From assembly GCA_027924585.1 (NCBI GenBank), contig BSBM01000307.1, positions 12,735,001 to 12,799,000 on the forward strand: a stretch of 64,000 bases of DNA, given 5' to 3'. Position 1 is the stretch's first letter, and every line of letters starts with the position of its first letter. The notes below the pieces were generated by a model, which saw only the letters and a list, made by a program, of their open reading frames with translations, did not search any database and was not told where the DNA came from. The stretch comes from Larix kaempferi. Taxonomy: Eukaryota > Streptophyta > Pinopsida > Pinales > Pinaceae. Below, one piece after another: positions 9,684 through 23,750 of this stretch. A program made the position numbers and the translations under genes.

Positions 9684-12600
9684 TCACTCCTACTTAAAAT
9701 CTACAAACAACATAACAACATACACCTTTCTCAAACCATTTTAATTTATAATTGCAACAATTAACAAGGTATCCAAATTCATGACTACGTCTATAACTAA
9801 GTTTCGTACTAAAACTACTCCTCCACCAAAATCACAAATCAACGTATACAATATTCAACACATATTTTTGGGGCTTGACAGAGAAGAGAGATATTATATT
9901 ACTTAAGAGATCACAACACATATAAATAATCTACCTATGTGTCTTCTATTCATACTTTCACGACCTAAGATCATTTTTTTGGAGATTTTAATGGAAATAC
10001 ATGTGTATACAAAATGATACACATGTCTTTCCATAAAATTATCCAACAAAATACCTAAGTGTTCATTGTGATACCTCCTTTTCCAAACCCTAGGTTCCTC
10101 CAACCTAGGCCACTGACAATTAACCAATATTAATTTGCTTTACCAACTCAAAGGGGAAGGATAATTCAAAGAATTATAATCCTAAGTCGATCTTAGGAAG
10201 GCAGGGTATCATAAACAAGAGGTTTCTATTTGGAGAGGCATTCTAAAATCCCTGAGAATTTGACACACAATTCATCTAGCATGTTCTTATAATGATCATG
10301 AGGTGCCTCTTCCCAATCTTAGAGCCTTCATTTATACATGAAGATAATTTAATTAAGGTGGTTTGTGTGGGTGTTAACCTTTTTTAGGTGTCTGAAGAAT
10401 GGAAATATTTCTGAGTAGTACACAATTAATGCGCACTTTTATATTATTTTTACAATTTTGAATATGCCCCCATGTGTTGCAAAATGGAAATGCATGGGGC
10501 CACCACATGTTTCTAAAGGGAAACACATGGGGATGAAACAATACTTGGTTTTTAAGAAGGAATCTTAGTTCTTTAGTTGGCTCAAATGGATACAAACCCT
10601 TTTGAAGTAGTGCCACACTTGATTATTCTATAAATAATGCCCCCTTATGTATGAGCTCATAAGAGTAATTGATGTCCAACTACATTATAATAAATTAATG
10701 GAACTATGATGAGTGGGCTCGGGTGAACTATAGCAATATTGGATCAATAAAGGTACCTACAAATGAAAACCAAAGTATCATATTACTCTCTCCCTTGAGG
10801 TGGGCATAGCCATGCTCAGCTAGAAAACAAGCATGGCCGCCAAATCAAGTATAGTGTTGATCCACATGGAATGAAAAATCATGACCACAAAAAGGATACA
10901 TGGTGGATCCATGTAAAATATAGATTGTAGCTACAAACATATACATTGTGGATCTATGTTTTAGTATATAGTTGGAGCATGTATGATGATGGATGAAATC
11001 AGAAGCTAATCCTTCCATCTAGTACCAATGTCATATCTATGTGGTACAATCCTTTGCAACTTAGGAAACAACAAAGAAGAGATGCTACTACAATCCCAAA
11101 GTCTTCAATCCAAATCTTTTGTTGTGTATCATCTACACCTGCGAATAAATGATCTAAATCTAAAATACAAGAAATCGTTTGATTACTAATCATTGATGAA
11201 CATCATTAACAAAAGTGGGAAAACCCACAAATAATTATAATGAGTGTGAAGGTACACTAGTACAATCCAACAAATGTGAATCAATGGGTTGACATCGAAC
11301 ACATATTTGAATCTATCTAGTAGGATACATTCATGAATTCTTACTACCAATAGCGATGGAGCCTACCACTGATGACTGCAAGCTCCAAATTACTGAAAAT
11401 AATTATAAATCTCAACCCCATATAAAATGAGCATGCGTCAATAGGATTATATGTCAGAAGGAGGGAAATAAGGAATCCCCCATCAATCAACCCGTATGAA
11501 TCGAGAACAATATTTAGGTTGAAAATAGTTTAGACAAAGTCTTGAACAACCACACCATCGAATATTTCTCTTGCATGCACCATATGTAATTAGAGAATAA
11601 CCGAATATGTATCCCACATACACCATATGTAATTAGAGCATAAAATATACCCTCTAACTGCTGGCCAATAATAAAAGTCATTGAAAGAGGTGAGGAATTC
11701 CACCAATGATGAAAATGGAAACCAATGTACAAAGCGAATTCCATTGTGTGAATAGATGTCTTTCCATCAGACATAGAGGGAAACCACTCACTCAATGACC
11801 AATGATGATGTGTCTTTTGTTGGTTGTAGTGTAACTCACCAACAATGGAAGTAAGCCCTTGAATTCTATCAACTCTAATTCTATCTCCCAAATAATGAGT
11901 TCAATTTGAGGAGAGAAGACCTATTAGTAAGAAAGTCATGGAGACCTTTTATACTAACATGAGTGAAAAATATATATGATCTAATTGAGAACAAATTGAA
12001 AATTGGTAAGGTCAACATGCAAAGTTAGGGAATTTGAGGAATGACCAAAACAAGATTTGGGATTCTTTAAAAATAAGCATGATGAATTTTGCAAGTTGAG
12101 AAACAATTGTGACTCATGGGTAGAACAGTAATATAAATGACAACGCAAGAGGCTATGAATATTTATCCAAAGTCGTTGGAGGAGTATCCAACCACATAAG
12201 TTATAAACTCTCAGTCATGTTTCAACTCCGAAGGTCAATATTAAAACCTAGTTTCCAAAAATAAAGATTCCACTAGTGCTTTGCTCAAAGGTGAAACAAC
12301 TTTGCTACTACAACATGGAAAATCCCAATAGGGATACTAGTCGAGGGATTGGAAGTACACCCAACAACTAGTGTGTTTGTAGCGGTACTCATAACATTGC
12401 ACAAATTCAATGGATTTAGATGTTGAACAAATTCTCTTTGTGACAAATCTTGAACATGTATTAGAAGAAGATTACAATTAGTCAAATATGGACAAAGAAT
12501 ATCATTGATCTTGGGTTGTATGAAATTTCCACTTGGAGGAGGGGAAGGGTCCTTTCTACTTTGTGGTGAATCTCCTTGATTGTTTTTATATTTAGGGACA

Positions 12601-14330
12601 TGACCTTATTTTGGTCAGATCTCTCTCTTAGGACTATTTACTATCTCTTGCTTATATTCTCCTGACACACTAGCAAGTGTGCGAGGATTGAGACTTTTCC
12701 TTGTTCAAGATGGATCCATGATTTCAGGGGAGAGCCTTCTAAACCCTTCCGGAGGGATGAAGTGATTTATTTTCCACCTTAAATGGACCAACTTAAACAT
12801 GCACTCACTATAAAAATTCCTATGACATATCAACAAACAAAACACTCTTTAAAACTAGTTATGAGGTGATGAAGCCTCAAATAGAAATTCAGTGAAGGTT
12901 TGGTGAAGATTACCTTCTAAAAGTTAGCTTGGGATGATTATGGACCAAGTCCAACCAACAAAGGAATGACACATAGTTATGGTAACCCTCTGGAAAAAAT
13001 AACCCTTGTTCAAGTACCCTTAGGAAGATAGGGACCCTCCAAGGGAGTTAAGGAATATGTTATGCATCTGTCTCCAGTACCAAAACCACTTCCAACTTAA
13101 ATTCATCTTAGAAGAAAACCTAGGAAAGGTAACTATGGTTACCACTTTTCAATTCACAATTTGGTGGAACAATCATAGGTTGGGTTTCTATGAATGGATA
13201 AGTAAAGTAGATTAATTCCTTGATCTGAAACTTTAGAGAGAAATGGTGTCAGATTGAGGAATTTCCACTTCAAATAAATATTCTATACACACACATCCCG
13301 TCAAGCAAACAATGAGTGGATAATCTCAATCACTTAGTCAACTTGATCTATTGCTTGGCATGTGCGTGAGGCATGCTCTCCCAAAAAGTGTCACTTGTTA
13401 CTACTCGATTTCACACACAATTATTCAATTCTTAGTTCAATTTTACACTACCTTGGAAAATTTATTCTCCAAACGTACAACCAAGGCCTTAAATCCTAGA
13501 CTATTGTGAGTTTTTTATCAAGAAAATTGAGTCTAGATTATTTTACTATCATTCCTTTTAGTAGTTGTTGTTTACTCAATACATGGAGATGGATGAGACT
13601 TTATGATATTTAGACTCAACAAGAACACTTAAGCAATAAAGATATTGGCAATTCAATGAAGCAAATTAAACTAAATCTTTTACTGAAACTACATGTTCTA
13701 ATCAATTTGTAAATAATGCAAGAATGAAGAGATCAATGTTCCAAAAAATTATGATGCATTTTTCTCTCAACTAATGATGCAAAACTAGAGAATTGATACC
13801 AAGAATGTGTTTTCAAAACAATGCAACAATGCACCTAACAAATGAGACAATGCAATTTTATTTTTTCAATTGAATGAGAATGTAAGAAAAATAATGGAAT
13901 TGATGGATAGATCAACCAATATTAACTTAGTTAAAAACCATTTCTAGTTGAGGAAGACTAAGAATGTTCCTCTAAAAAACTCACAAATAGTAATATTTCC
14001 CGTTAGGGAAGATCCCCGCAGGACCCTAAAAAACAACCCAAGCATGTATATTCCTTCCAAAAAGGAAACGTGTTGGCCACCATTACTATCGAGATAAGAA
14101 AACATTTTTTCACACAAGTGCTTGATTGAAAACATATGGGGCGAGGGATACAAGTTGGAAAAAATGATAAAACAATTGAAAAAAATTTCAACTTCTAGGG
14201 GTTAAGTTATAAGAAACAATGAAGCAAACAATTTATCACTAATCGCTACCCTAAAAATATAACAATTATGTGAAAACCCTACAAGGAGTTACTGAATAGA
14301 GTGCTTCCCTAGTGGAGTTTCCAATTCTAT
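9684..14330. other. Intergenic DNA, no gene recognised
   Basis: I found no domain or repeat structure that I can name. Scattered ORFs of 60-125 codons (for example 11514-11891 minus) show no recognisable motifs. The sequence is AT-rich with many 'ccctag'/'aacct' words, like old degraded transposon DNA. Confidence 0.5.
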
Positions 14331-14375
14331 TTGATGAAATTAAATCCCAATGATTAGGGTCAGGTCACCAATAGA
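14331..14375. repeat. Dispersed repeat copy 2 (partner at 5735)
   Basis: 'gaaattaaatccc', 'gattagggtcaggtcacc' and 'aatagatc' match 5735-5775 with several differences. Both copies lie outside the copia LTRs. Confidence 0.5.
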
Positions 14376-15453
14376 TCAGGTTGAAGGTAACAAAATCTAT
14401 TTTCCTAACTAAAATAATTGTTTTAGCTAATAGGAGGCCACGTTTGGGATAAGAGGAGGCCATGTCCTCCCTCGATTTGGCCACAGATTAACTTGTACAT
14501 AATAACTATTTTTACTCTATGTCTCTTAATACATCCCATCGATCTTGTGTTATCAATCCTTGATAACACATCTATTAACATATGGATTGATTCCCTTTTT
14601 GTATGTGTTTTGTGAATATGTTGTTTTGATGATTCAAATATTATGATTTACTTTTCCAATATATTGTTGAGATTACACACACACACACACACACACACAC
14701 GCTCTTTTAACTTGGATCGATCTTTGCTCAACGTAGTATATAGATTTAGTTTATAGATCTATTTATTAGAGATTCAATGGTGAGAGGGTTGTATAGAAAA
14801 ACTCATCCTATGGTTGAGTATTCATTTCCTCACCAGCTAGCTATGCAACTTGCATTGTTATCCTCATCATAGATTAACCAACTTAATCAAATTTCATGTA
14901 TTATTTACATTTCATTCAAATAATTACTTTTGATTATTATTCTGTTGTCATTAATGTTAGTATAGAACATTATCTTACTTTATAAATCTAAGACTTATTC
15001 AAATATGCATGTTGTTTTGTAGGTAGTCTTGCATGGGAAACCCCTTGGTTGCTAGGTAATTGATGTATTTTATCCTCCATGAGTATTTTGACTATTATGA
15101 TATATATGATTATTTCACCCAAACTGATGAGAAATTCTTGTGCAGGTTACTTTTAATCTACCGAGGGTTGTTCACAAATCCTATACTAGAACACTCATGT
15201 AAGTAGAGGACTGGGCTTGTGGAATCCTTCTTTCTCTTTTAATCAATCATTTAGCTCATGACGAAATCTCATTGTTATTATTAATTGTTATCCACATAAA
15301 GTCTCAATGTATTTTTTATCAGACTGTAATTATTCATTTTTACAGACTATGTTTCCCTTGAGGGAGGTCTTAAATATAGGGTCAATATTTTATTCAGTAA
15401 TGTGATATCATTAAAGTAGACGTAGCTAGATGCACCTCATTACAATTGCATCT
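14376..15453. other. Intergenic DNA with a CA microsatellite
   Basis: No gene is recognised. (AC)13 lies at 14675-14700. Confidence 0.7.
14675..14700. repeat. (AC)13 microsatellite
   Basis: Perfect dinucleotide run, read directly. Confidence 0.97.
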
Positions 15454-15607
15454 AGGTAGATATCACATGTTAGGACTTTTATTTCTTTTATAACTCCTGA
15501 TGGGGTTCTATGTTGGGTTCTAATCCTCTCAGGTAGATATCACATGTTAGGACTTTTATTTATTTTATAACTCCTGATGGGGTTCTATGTTGGGTTCTAA
15601 TCCTCTC
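15454..15607. repeat. Tandem duplication, 2 x 77 bp
   Basis: The copies start at 15454 and 15531 with 'aggtagatatcacatgttag' and end with 'taatcctctca'. They differ by about one base, so this is a recent duplication. Confidence 0.95.
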
Positions 15608-16163
15608 ATGATTCTCAGGGTCCTAGGGGGACAAAACCCAGGCCTATATCATTCATTCTATTATGTGTTGAGAAGGTCCAATAGTTTACCCACCCTGAAG
15701 CAGTTGAGTGGGTTCGGAACTTAGGAATCAATATTAGGATTGTTCAGTTGTAGTTAGCATACTTGTATATCTATTTGATATTTTGATTATCATATTGTTG
15801 TACTACTCAGTTATCTCAACATAGATGTACTAGATAACTATTCATTATTTAATCAACCAGCTCTTGCTTCAGTAGAGTAGATATATATTTCAAGATTTAT
15901 ATTTTTATATATTAGTTTTATTCCATTCTTCTTCAACTTTGCTTACAATAGAGTCTCCGGATGAATGCCACAATTAGGTACTACAACTTATTCATAATCC
16001 AATCTAGATCAGTGGCCCAATGTTGTTGCTACTGTTATTAACAATTAACATATTTGTACTACACTCTACTATCCAATGCAACAATTAGGGTATGTTGTCC
16101 CTTAGGTTGTACCTCAATCGGATAGGGTGTATATATTTGATTTTTCATGCCAACTATAGCTTC

Positions 16164-16206
16164 AAACAATATAAACAATATAAACAATATAAACAATATA
16201 AACAAT
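16164..16206. repeat. 9-bp minisatellite, about 5 copies
   Basis: The 'aaacaatat' unit is repeated perfectly and ends in 'aaacaatgg'. Confidence 0.95.
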
Positions 16207-17216
16207 GGCTATGGATGAAATACAAATTCCAAGGAGGGTTGTGCAGATAACACCATATCTGCACCACTTTAGGTCAATAAGCCATTCCTATGACCAGGGG
16301 AAGGAACCCTTAAAATGTGGGAGGTATGAATCCTAGTCTGTCACCCTAGGTACCTTTCAAATATTCTTTGCAAAACTTGGACTAGACTCTACAACTGAAT
16401 TCAATGTGCACTGGTGCAAATATCAGCCACAAAAGTAACTGTGAGTGTTGAATTTTTAAAGAGAGGCACAACCATTTCAAAATAAAGAAATATCAAAGAA
16501 ATGGAAGCCAAGGAAGCTTAATCATAAACTAATTCTTGAAAATAAGAACAACAACCATGAAATGCATCTCAACGAGAAAGCATTGTCAAATATCCATTAA
16601 AATGCATTCAAGAAAACTATTGAAAATCACATAGTCATAATAAAGTTATGATCCATGTGACAAAGGAACTTATATGAAGACTTATATACTGCTTTGAAAG
16701 AACATTACATATCATATGAAAATGCTTCTGATTTAGAAACCTAGTGCCATCATTTCCTCGTTCCTGGTTCCAAAGTGCTCAAATTTTTTTATTTCATTGG
16801 TATAACATAGTACAATTAGGGAGGATTAGTTCATCTCTTCCCTGGTCCTATCATCTATTTGAGCAAAATCAAAATTTCTATGATATTGTACAATCAAGAA
16901 TGAGGAAAGAAGAAAATAACATACTAATGTTGCAAATCATAGCAACTTCTCTCAACTCTCATAATTCTGGAAATGATTGAACCTCTTTTTGTGCCTCTTC
17001 ACATTGAGATTAATTATGCTCGTAGATGATGACTATTCCCTTAGGTCATAGTTATGAGGAATTGTCTTTCTTTTGGAATTTGGCCTTCATGTCGAGGTGG
17101 CATAACTGTTTTGGTGAATAGGTCACCCATGAGCGTGATCCATCTATCGGCTTTTGTTCTTTTTTTGTATCTCACTGTTATGAAGCCATTGGAGGATGAA
17201 ACTAATTCTTGTATTG

Positions 17217-17288
17217 AAAAACATTGGTGTACCCTGTCTGGTACTAAAAAACATCGGTGTACCCTGTCTGGTACCGAACAACATCAGT
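17217..17288. repeat. 30-bp tandem repeat
   Basis: Copies start at 17221, 17251 and 17281 (partial): 'acattggtgtaccctgtctg' followed by 'gtact/gtacc'. Confidence 0.9.
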
Positions 17289-18399
17289 GAGTAAACTTTT
17301 CTAGTATGATACCGGAGGAAATTACTCGATGTTGTGTTGCATAAGGACACCTTATACACGAAGGACTGGATCCCACTTTGTGGTGGTTTGATATGAAGAA
17401 AAATCAGCAAAAGCATCCCGGTCCTTAGCATATTCATCCAAACTTGAAAATAATCACTCTTTGATATACCCATAAAATGTAGCAGTGGAGGAAAGGGGCA
17501 TGATATAGTGAGATGTGGTAAGAAAATTATATCCTGCCTTTGCTAGAGGAACATTGTGTTTCTTCACAAATTTCACTCATAGTGGATTTGAATGTCCCTC
17601 CAATGTGTCAAATTTGCAAATCTCACTTAGAGCGAGTATTGGGTCAGAGCGATTGATGAGTTTCTCTATATGGAAGCAACTGAAATCAATCATTTAGAGG
17701 GGCATCATCTCATAAAAAAACAAGGTCAAAACCATTAGGACATGAACAACTATCTACATGATTACAGAAGAATGGGATATGGGACGATGGTCATCAAGGA
17801 AAATGAGGTAGTGAATTGAGGATAACCAAGAAGGATGTGTGTTCATATATAGATGTGGGGGAACATCGATCTTGACGTTCGCATGCCATGGGTTAGTCTC
17901 AAGGTGATGAAAAAGGGGTTCGACAGCTAAGTGAGGATTTTCAGAGTGACACTTCCAATGCATAGGTATACAATGGGGCTATGGAATTATATGTCTAAGA
18001 AAAGGGAAATGATGAAAATGAGATCAAATGAATGGGATTATTAGACTCTGTATATGATATGATATTGAATAGGAAGATTCTCTCAAGATTTACGCACCAC
18101 CTGATTCAAAGTGTCTATGTATTCACACAAGTAATCATCCTTTTGATAATTCAAACTAATTATGCTATTTTGGGATGGAAGAAGGGTACTCACTACAACC
18201 TCGTTGATGATATGTATCCATTTTGAAAAGGTGGCACGATCTGAACTTAACTTCCAACTGAAAACATTCCTCCTTATTTGTGACTTGTTACCTGACACTA
18301 TTAACAATCATGGTTTGATTTTGGGAAACCATCCAGTCTAATTCTAGCCTTAGATGATAAAGTCCCTTCTCTGATCCCATCTCATGTTGTTATATCTCC

Positions 18400-18910
18400 G
18401 ATGATCAAGGTATTTTGAAAAAATGTGAGGTTTGATCTGAACCATTGATAGGATGAATTCCTTTAGTTTCACTACATGTTCCTTACATCACCAATGCCTT
18501 AGATTTATCTTAGGAATATGCTTTCTTTGATCTAATCTGTGGATGGAGTGGAATCCTTTTTATGTTATGCTACATGTCTTTGAGTCGCTGATGGTTGAGA
18601 TTTTCTTTGGCAAGATGTATGATTTAATCTTGGTCATCGAAGGGGAGAAATTATGTTTTCTCCTTTGATGTACAACACATTACCTTCAATGTTGTAGATC
18701 CATTCTAACATGATGTAAGATTTAATCTATGGTATCGGCAGGGAGGGGCCTCACTTATCTTCATTTCTTGTTTTGAGCGTCTAATGGTCACGATCTATTC
18801 TGGGAGGATGCACCATTGCATCTAGGTCATCGACAAGAAATTTTGTCATTTATCTTGGTTGGATATATCAAGGCCTCTAATGGTCTATATTTTTATAGAC
18901 AATTTGCATT
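18400..18910. repeat. Decayed tandem array, about 95-98 bp monomer, 5 copies
   Basis: The anchor 'gat(t/c)taatct' with a following '(t/a)ggtcatcg'-like word recurs at 18434, 18529, 18621, 18719 and about 18815, i.e. every 92-98 bp. Each monomer ends in 'atg' and contains a 'ctaatggt/ctgatggt' word. Monomers are strongly diverged. A partial sixth copy may start near 18311. Confidence 0.65.
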
Positions 18911-19128
18911 ATTCCATCAAGGATGTCGGTGGTGCAGAAAAAACTTGTTATTTCTTTTTTCTATATATATGTCGTGAATGAACCAGATAATTCTGAGTAA
19001 ATTGCAATCTTCGATCATGACCATTGGTTCCCAACTCTTTATGCATTTCAAACCATGATTTATGGGGAATAAGCGCAACACTGAGGACAATAGAGGGTAC
19101 AAAGCGGATGTCAACATGGTAAACATAT

Positions 19129-19248
19129 AATCTAATACATATACATGCTAGATTCTTCTACTCAATTTCGTAGTTAGGTTAATCACACAATCTAATATAG
19201 ATGTGCTAGATTTTGTTTCCCAATGTAGCAGTTAGGTTAACCATGCAA
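19129..19248. repeat. Tandem duplication, 2 x 60 bp
   Basis: The copies start at 19129 and 19189 with 'aatctaata' and share 'tgctagatt' and 'agttaggttaa'. They are moderately diverged. Confidence 0.85.
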
Positions 19249-22200
19249 CATAACAATTCATTTCAACATTATATAACAATAACCAGATTATAACATAGAT
19301 CAATTCCAAAGATATTTACTTTCAACTCTTTATAGCATCATAGGTTATTGATATAGATATCATAGATTAGTACTATTTCCTGGTTACTATTTTCATCATA
19401 ACTATACCTAAGATAATTTAGATCACATTTACCAAATCTGTCAAACAATCACATTACTTTAAATCTACAATTACCACATAAAATTCAATTAGATAGATGA
19501 TGCATTTTCAGATTTGATAGTCCATTGTGATCAAAACAGATACACATGCATAAACCATCATATCATTAGCATAAACATAGATTCATAATTCATAACTTAA
19601 ATGAATATCCAAGGAAAAGAACTCATCTATTCCAAATGCTACTAATCATCTACAACTTCTATGTGGATTTCCCTGATCTATCCAACCATATATTTGTAAT
19701 AAAATGCATTCTTTGCTTCCCCATAGTCACCCCCGAGTCGAGTCCTGGTCTCTATAGGGATATATTTTAGGAATTCCTATGTTTCAAATTCCTTTTAGTT
19801 TAGTAGATCTACTCTTCATCTTACAATCCCAGCTTAACCAAATCACTCTGCTAGTTTCTGTGGTTCAATCCATGAAATCCCACTTCCACATAATCATCCA
19901 ATACTCCAACCTTTATAGCCAATACTAGTGCCGAAAAACACCCAATACCCTCACTCTATATAGATAATATTGTTGTTGTTAATACCTACGCAGTCCCCTA
20001 CCAGCTAGTACATGGCACCTTAGTGCTCACACACTCTATGGTCATAGTGATTTTAAACCATGATTGGATTTAACTCGGGTAATATGCAAGCAGATACCAC
20101 AGCCTAACTCTTCCCCTTCATCTATTCATCTTTCTGTTCATCACAACTTATTTCCTTCAGATTTCTTCATATTTTTGTTTTCATATGTGTATTTCTCTTC
20201 TTTCTTCCACCAAGAGAATTAACCCCTTGGCATTATTTCCCCCCTCTTTTGTAGAATATGTGTTTACTATTATTAGTTAATTCCTTAGGTGATTCCACCT
20301 AAGTAGGAGTTACAATTCTAGAAGAGTCTCTTCATTTCCTTCTTTTATTCTCTTCTTATTTTCTTTGTTCAAATTTTGTTTTTTATTCATGATTTAGTTT
20401 AATTACTTTTCCCATTTAACTTTCTTAATTCTTTTTGTTTATCTTAATTATTTCCTTAAAGAGACTAGGACCCCTCATTCATCGATCATTCCCCGTAACA
20501 CAAGCATACATTTAACATAGTTCAATAAACAAACCAATTACATACATTGTCAATCATAGAGTTCCATTGTTTACAATACTTCGTCGTACACAGGGGTTAG
20601 CATTTTGGGGTATTACAAATTGACCCACACTGTATTCATGGAAACCTTGGATTTTGATACATCGATGGGTGACTAATATAGTTGGTAGCATTAGGACTAC
20701 CCCCTTCACATAAATTTACCATGGAGATTTTTACGATGGCATGTTAGGTCAGCCCATGTGAACACATGCATCCCTAGTCATTATCAACCAAGCGTTATCC
20801 CATATAGCACATATTCGATCCACCTTAATCTTTATACATTCTTTTCTTAGTGTAAACTTCATGTATCTGTTACCCCATGTGGTCATGTCTCCATTAAGAA
20901 CATTTAACGCGTGGTTTCAAACTCATCCTTCACACGCATGATTGGGTTGAGTTATTCCTACCCAACAATTATGCTCGCTTGAATTGGAATTGTTTGATTT
21001 GGTATGATAGCATTGATACTTGAGGTTGGTATACAACCATGGATTAAAATTGGGACATCCCCTTGCCACGTCCTCTATGATAGTTTAAGTGACATACCTA
21101 GCATCTAAATCCCTATGGTGGTTGACAGACACATTAACTGCTTCTTGATTTTTTGTTTCCCCCATTGTTTTCCCTAGCCCAACTCATTCACAAATTTTGG
21201 TGTTGTTGGTCTGGGCCGCTAGGGATCTCACCTCCACTCCCACTGGTACTAAAATCTCGACTCTCATCTCTTCTCCATGAAATATTTACTTTACATGACA
21301 GTTGATGGCTTTGGGTGTATGTGATATTCTTGTTGCATTCGTCGATTTTTATCTACAAGTTGTAATGGTTGGTGAATGGTTACATAACGCTAATGGTGGA
21401 CCTCTTTCATGCGAGGTGACCAATAGACTTGATCGTCTCCTCTTCTACGTCTTATCTTAATAAGGTGTGAACTCTTCTATTGTTGTTTCTATTGTACATA
21501 TATATAAACATTCGTTATCCTTGGCATTTGATGGTTCTCATGTTTTATCCTCAGGTGGATGCCATCAACAATAAAGTACTTCACGACATGACTTGGATCT
21601 CGACCATGCCATTGTAAGTTAAAAAAATGTGGTTACATCGTATTATTTTCCTCTTATACTATTTTTGTCATACCCAGGGTTTTTACATTGTTTTATAAGT
21701 CACTTGGGAAGCAGACCTGACCGAGCATGTAAGGAAGGGCCCTCCACCAAAGGTACATCGTGTTCCTTATTACCCATTCAGGGTGTGTTGTTGAGGAAAA
21801 TTTCTAAATGATTTTGGCTATATCACCAACATACTAGGTTTATCTATACAAACACCTAAGGGTTTGTCCTACAAGCAATTTAGACTCTTTATTATGAATT
21901 AAGGAGAAACAAATCTATATTAGAGGATTGAATGAAAAGAACCTAGTGCACCTTTTATTATGAAGGCTGGACGTACTAGATTTTCTTTTTCTCCTTCGGA
22001 TCTATTCCTTGCTATGGATCCAAGAACTTGCAACACAAACATAATACCCTCCTCAAACAAACTTTGTTATAAAAAGAGATAATTGAAATCAAAATATAAC
22101 ATAAACACGAACCTAGTTAATTCAATTCACAATAAAATATGAGCCAAATATGATACAATGATTTTAAGATAGTAAATAGGGAAGGGAAATATGTCCAATT

Positions 22201-23442
22201 TTCATTGAATAACATCAAAACTACAAATCATACCATGTTTTGCTAGGCACCTCATAAAAACTGAAACTCTAGGTCTCTCATGCTCAAGTTCTCCATCAGT
22301 CCCACTCCAAATCTCCACATGCATAAGGGTAGAAACAACATTAAGGTAGTAGCTTTAACATACATGGATAATTATCAATGATTATAATCAAATATTTAAA
22401 GGGAAGGAGAATGTATGGCAAGTAATTCCTCTAGCATAACAATACAATGAAAAATATCCCTCATTTGTTCTATCTCACTTCTTATAGTTAGTGAGGATAG
22501 TTACCATGTGGTTGGGGGGAAGTTGTAACCGAGTAGGTGGTTCATAAAACCACCCTAACTCGCTCATTTTATGAATTTGTATATATTTTTCATAATTTTT
22601 AATGCAATTTGCACTTAAAACAAGAGTAACAAGCAAGTGGTTCACTGACAAAGTATATGCAAGTGAATGCAACTTTTTCTTAAATTCATTGGAAAATCAA
22701 AGACAAGGAGTGAATGGATCATATCTGCATGATCATTAGTCATGAATGAGATCTTTTTTAGGATTACAACTTTTTAGAATTCTTGAGAATAATTGAGGTT
22801 TGATTGAATGTTCAGGGTTGTATCAACAAAGGTCAAATCAAGGCTCTTCCATCCATAAATGTCCTATTGTGTGAACAAACAATGACACTTGAAATGTAAT
22901 TTTTGGACGGTCGCCACAGATGGAGAAGTACCAATTTGAGCTATAACAAGGTGTTAGGGTTGGGTTATCTTAATGGAATACATTTCTTTTACTCTATAGT
23001 TTATATTGCATATCTTTGTTTTGGTTGCATTATTTGAATGGCACAAAACTGGGGTCCGATTCCAACTAGGGGTCTTGTTTTATACGAATGTAGATTGTTT
23101 ATTAATACTTATGTAGATTGTTGGTATCGATACTTGTTGTTTTATCATTGTTCATGGTGGTTTTTCCAAGACTATAACATTATCATTTCTTGAACTTGTT
23201 TCCTGTAGCGTTTTCTTTCTTACTTGAATACATAGGTTTTATTTTATTTCATGAAGGTTCAATCCTGAAACTGTACTTTATTTGCAATTTGTAATATGAA
23301 TAACATGTTTAGTTTTATGTAATGAGGGTTTAAAACCCTTTGAATGACATTTTTTATCTATTGCATTATCATTCTCATTGTTATCCATGTAGCCAACTAT
23401 GGCACGAGTTGGCCCCGACACGATTAACCCATTTGGGGATTC
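19249..23442. other. Intergenic DNA, no gene recognised
   Basis: AT-rich sequence with T-rich runs (20150-20450). ORFs up to 65 codons have no recognisable motif. I see no clear transposon ends here. Confidence 0.5.
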
Positions 23443-23750
23443 CACTAGTACAAAATGGGTGATAAGTGACTAAAAATGACTAAAAATATGAGATAAATGA
23501 CTATAATTGAGGAATTGATCGCTGGGGACAAATTAGAATTCACTTATCACCTAGCCAAATTGGTCATTTATCACTTAGTCATAAATTGCTTGAATTGTTT
23601 CATGAATTGGTCTTATATTTAGTCATTTATTTGGTCATTAATTATCGCTATTTGGTCAATAATTGTCACTATTTGGTCATTTATTTTGTCATTAATATTG
23701 TTGTTTGGTAGTACATTTAGTCATTTATTTAGTCACTAGACCTCGACACA
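23443..23750. mobile_element. Possible CACTA-type transposon end with subterminal repeats
   Basis: CACTAGTACAAAATGGG at 23443 has the form of a plant CACTA (En/Spm-like) terminal inverted repeat. It is followed by a cluster of short words typical of subterminal regions: 'tgactaaaaatgactaaaaa' and its inverse 'agtcatttat', 'ggtcatttat' and 'ggtcattaat', recurring about ten times in both orientations up to 23740. No matching opposite end and no transposase was found, so this may be one end of a truncated or long element. Confidence 0.5.

Larger units (their letters stand above)
15608..18399. other. Intergenic DNA with two short arrays
   Basis: A 9-bp array (aaacaatat) x 4.8 lies at 16164-16206. 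A 30-bp array around 'acatcggtgtaccctgtctg' lies at 17217-17288 with 2.3 copies, and the ORFs crossing it on both strands reflect the repeat. No gene is recognised. Confidence 0.6.
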
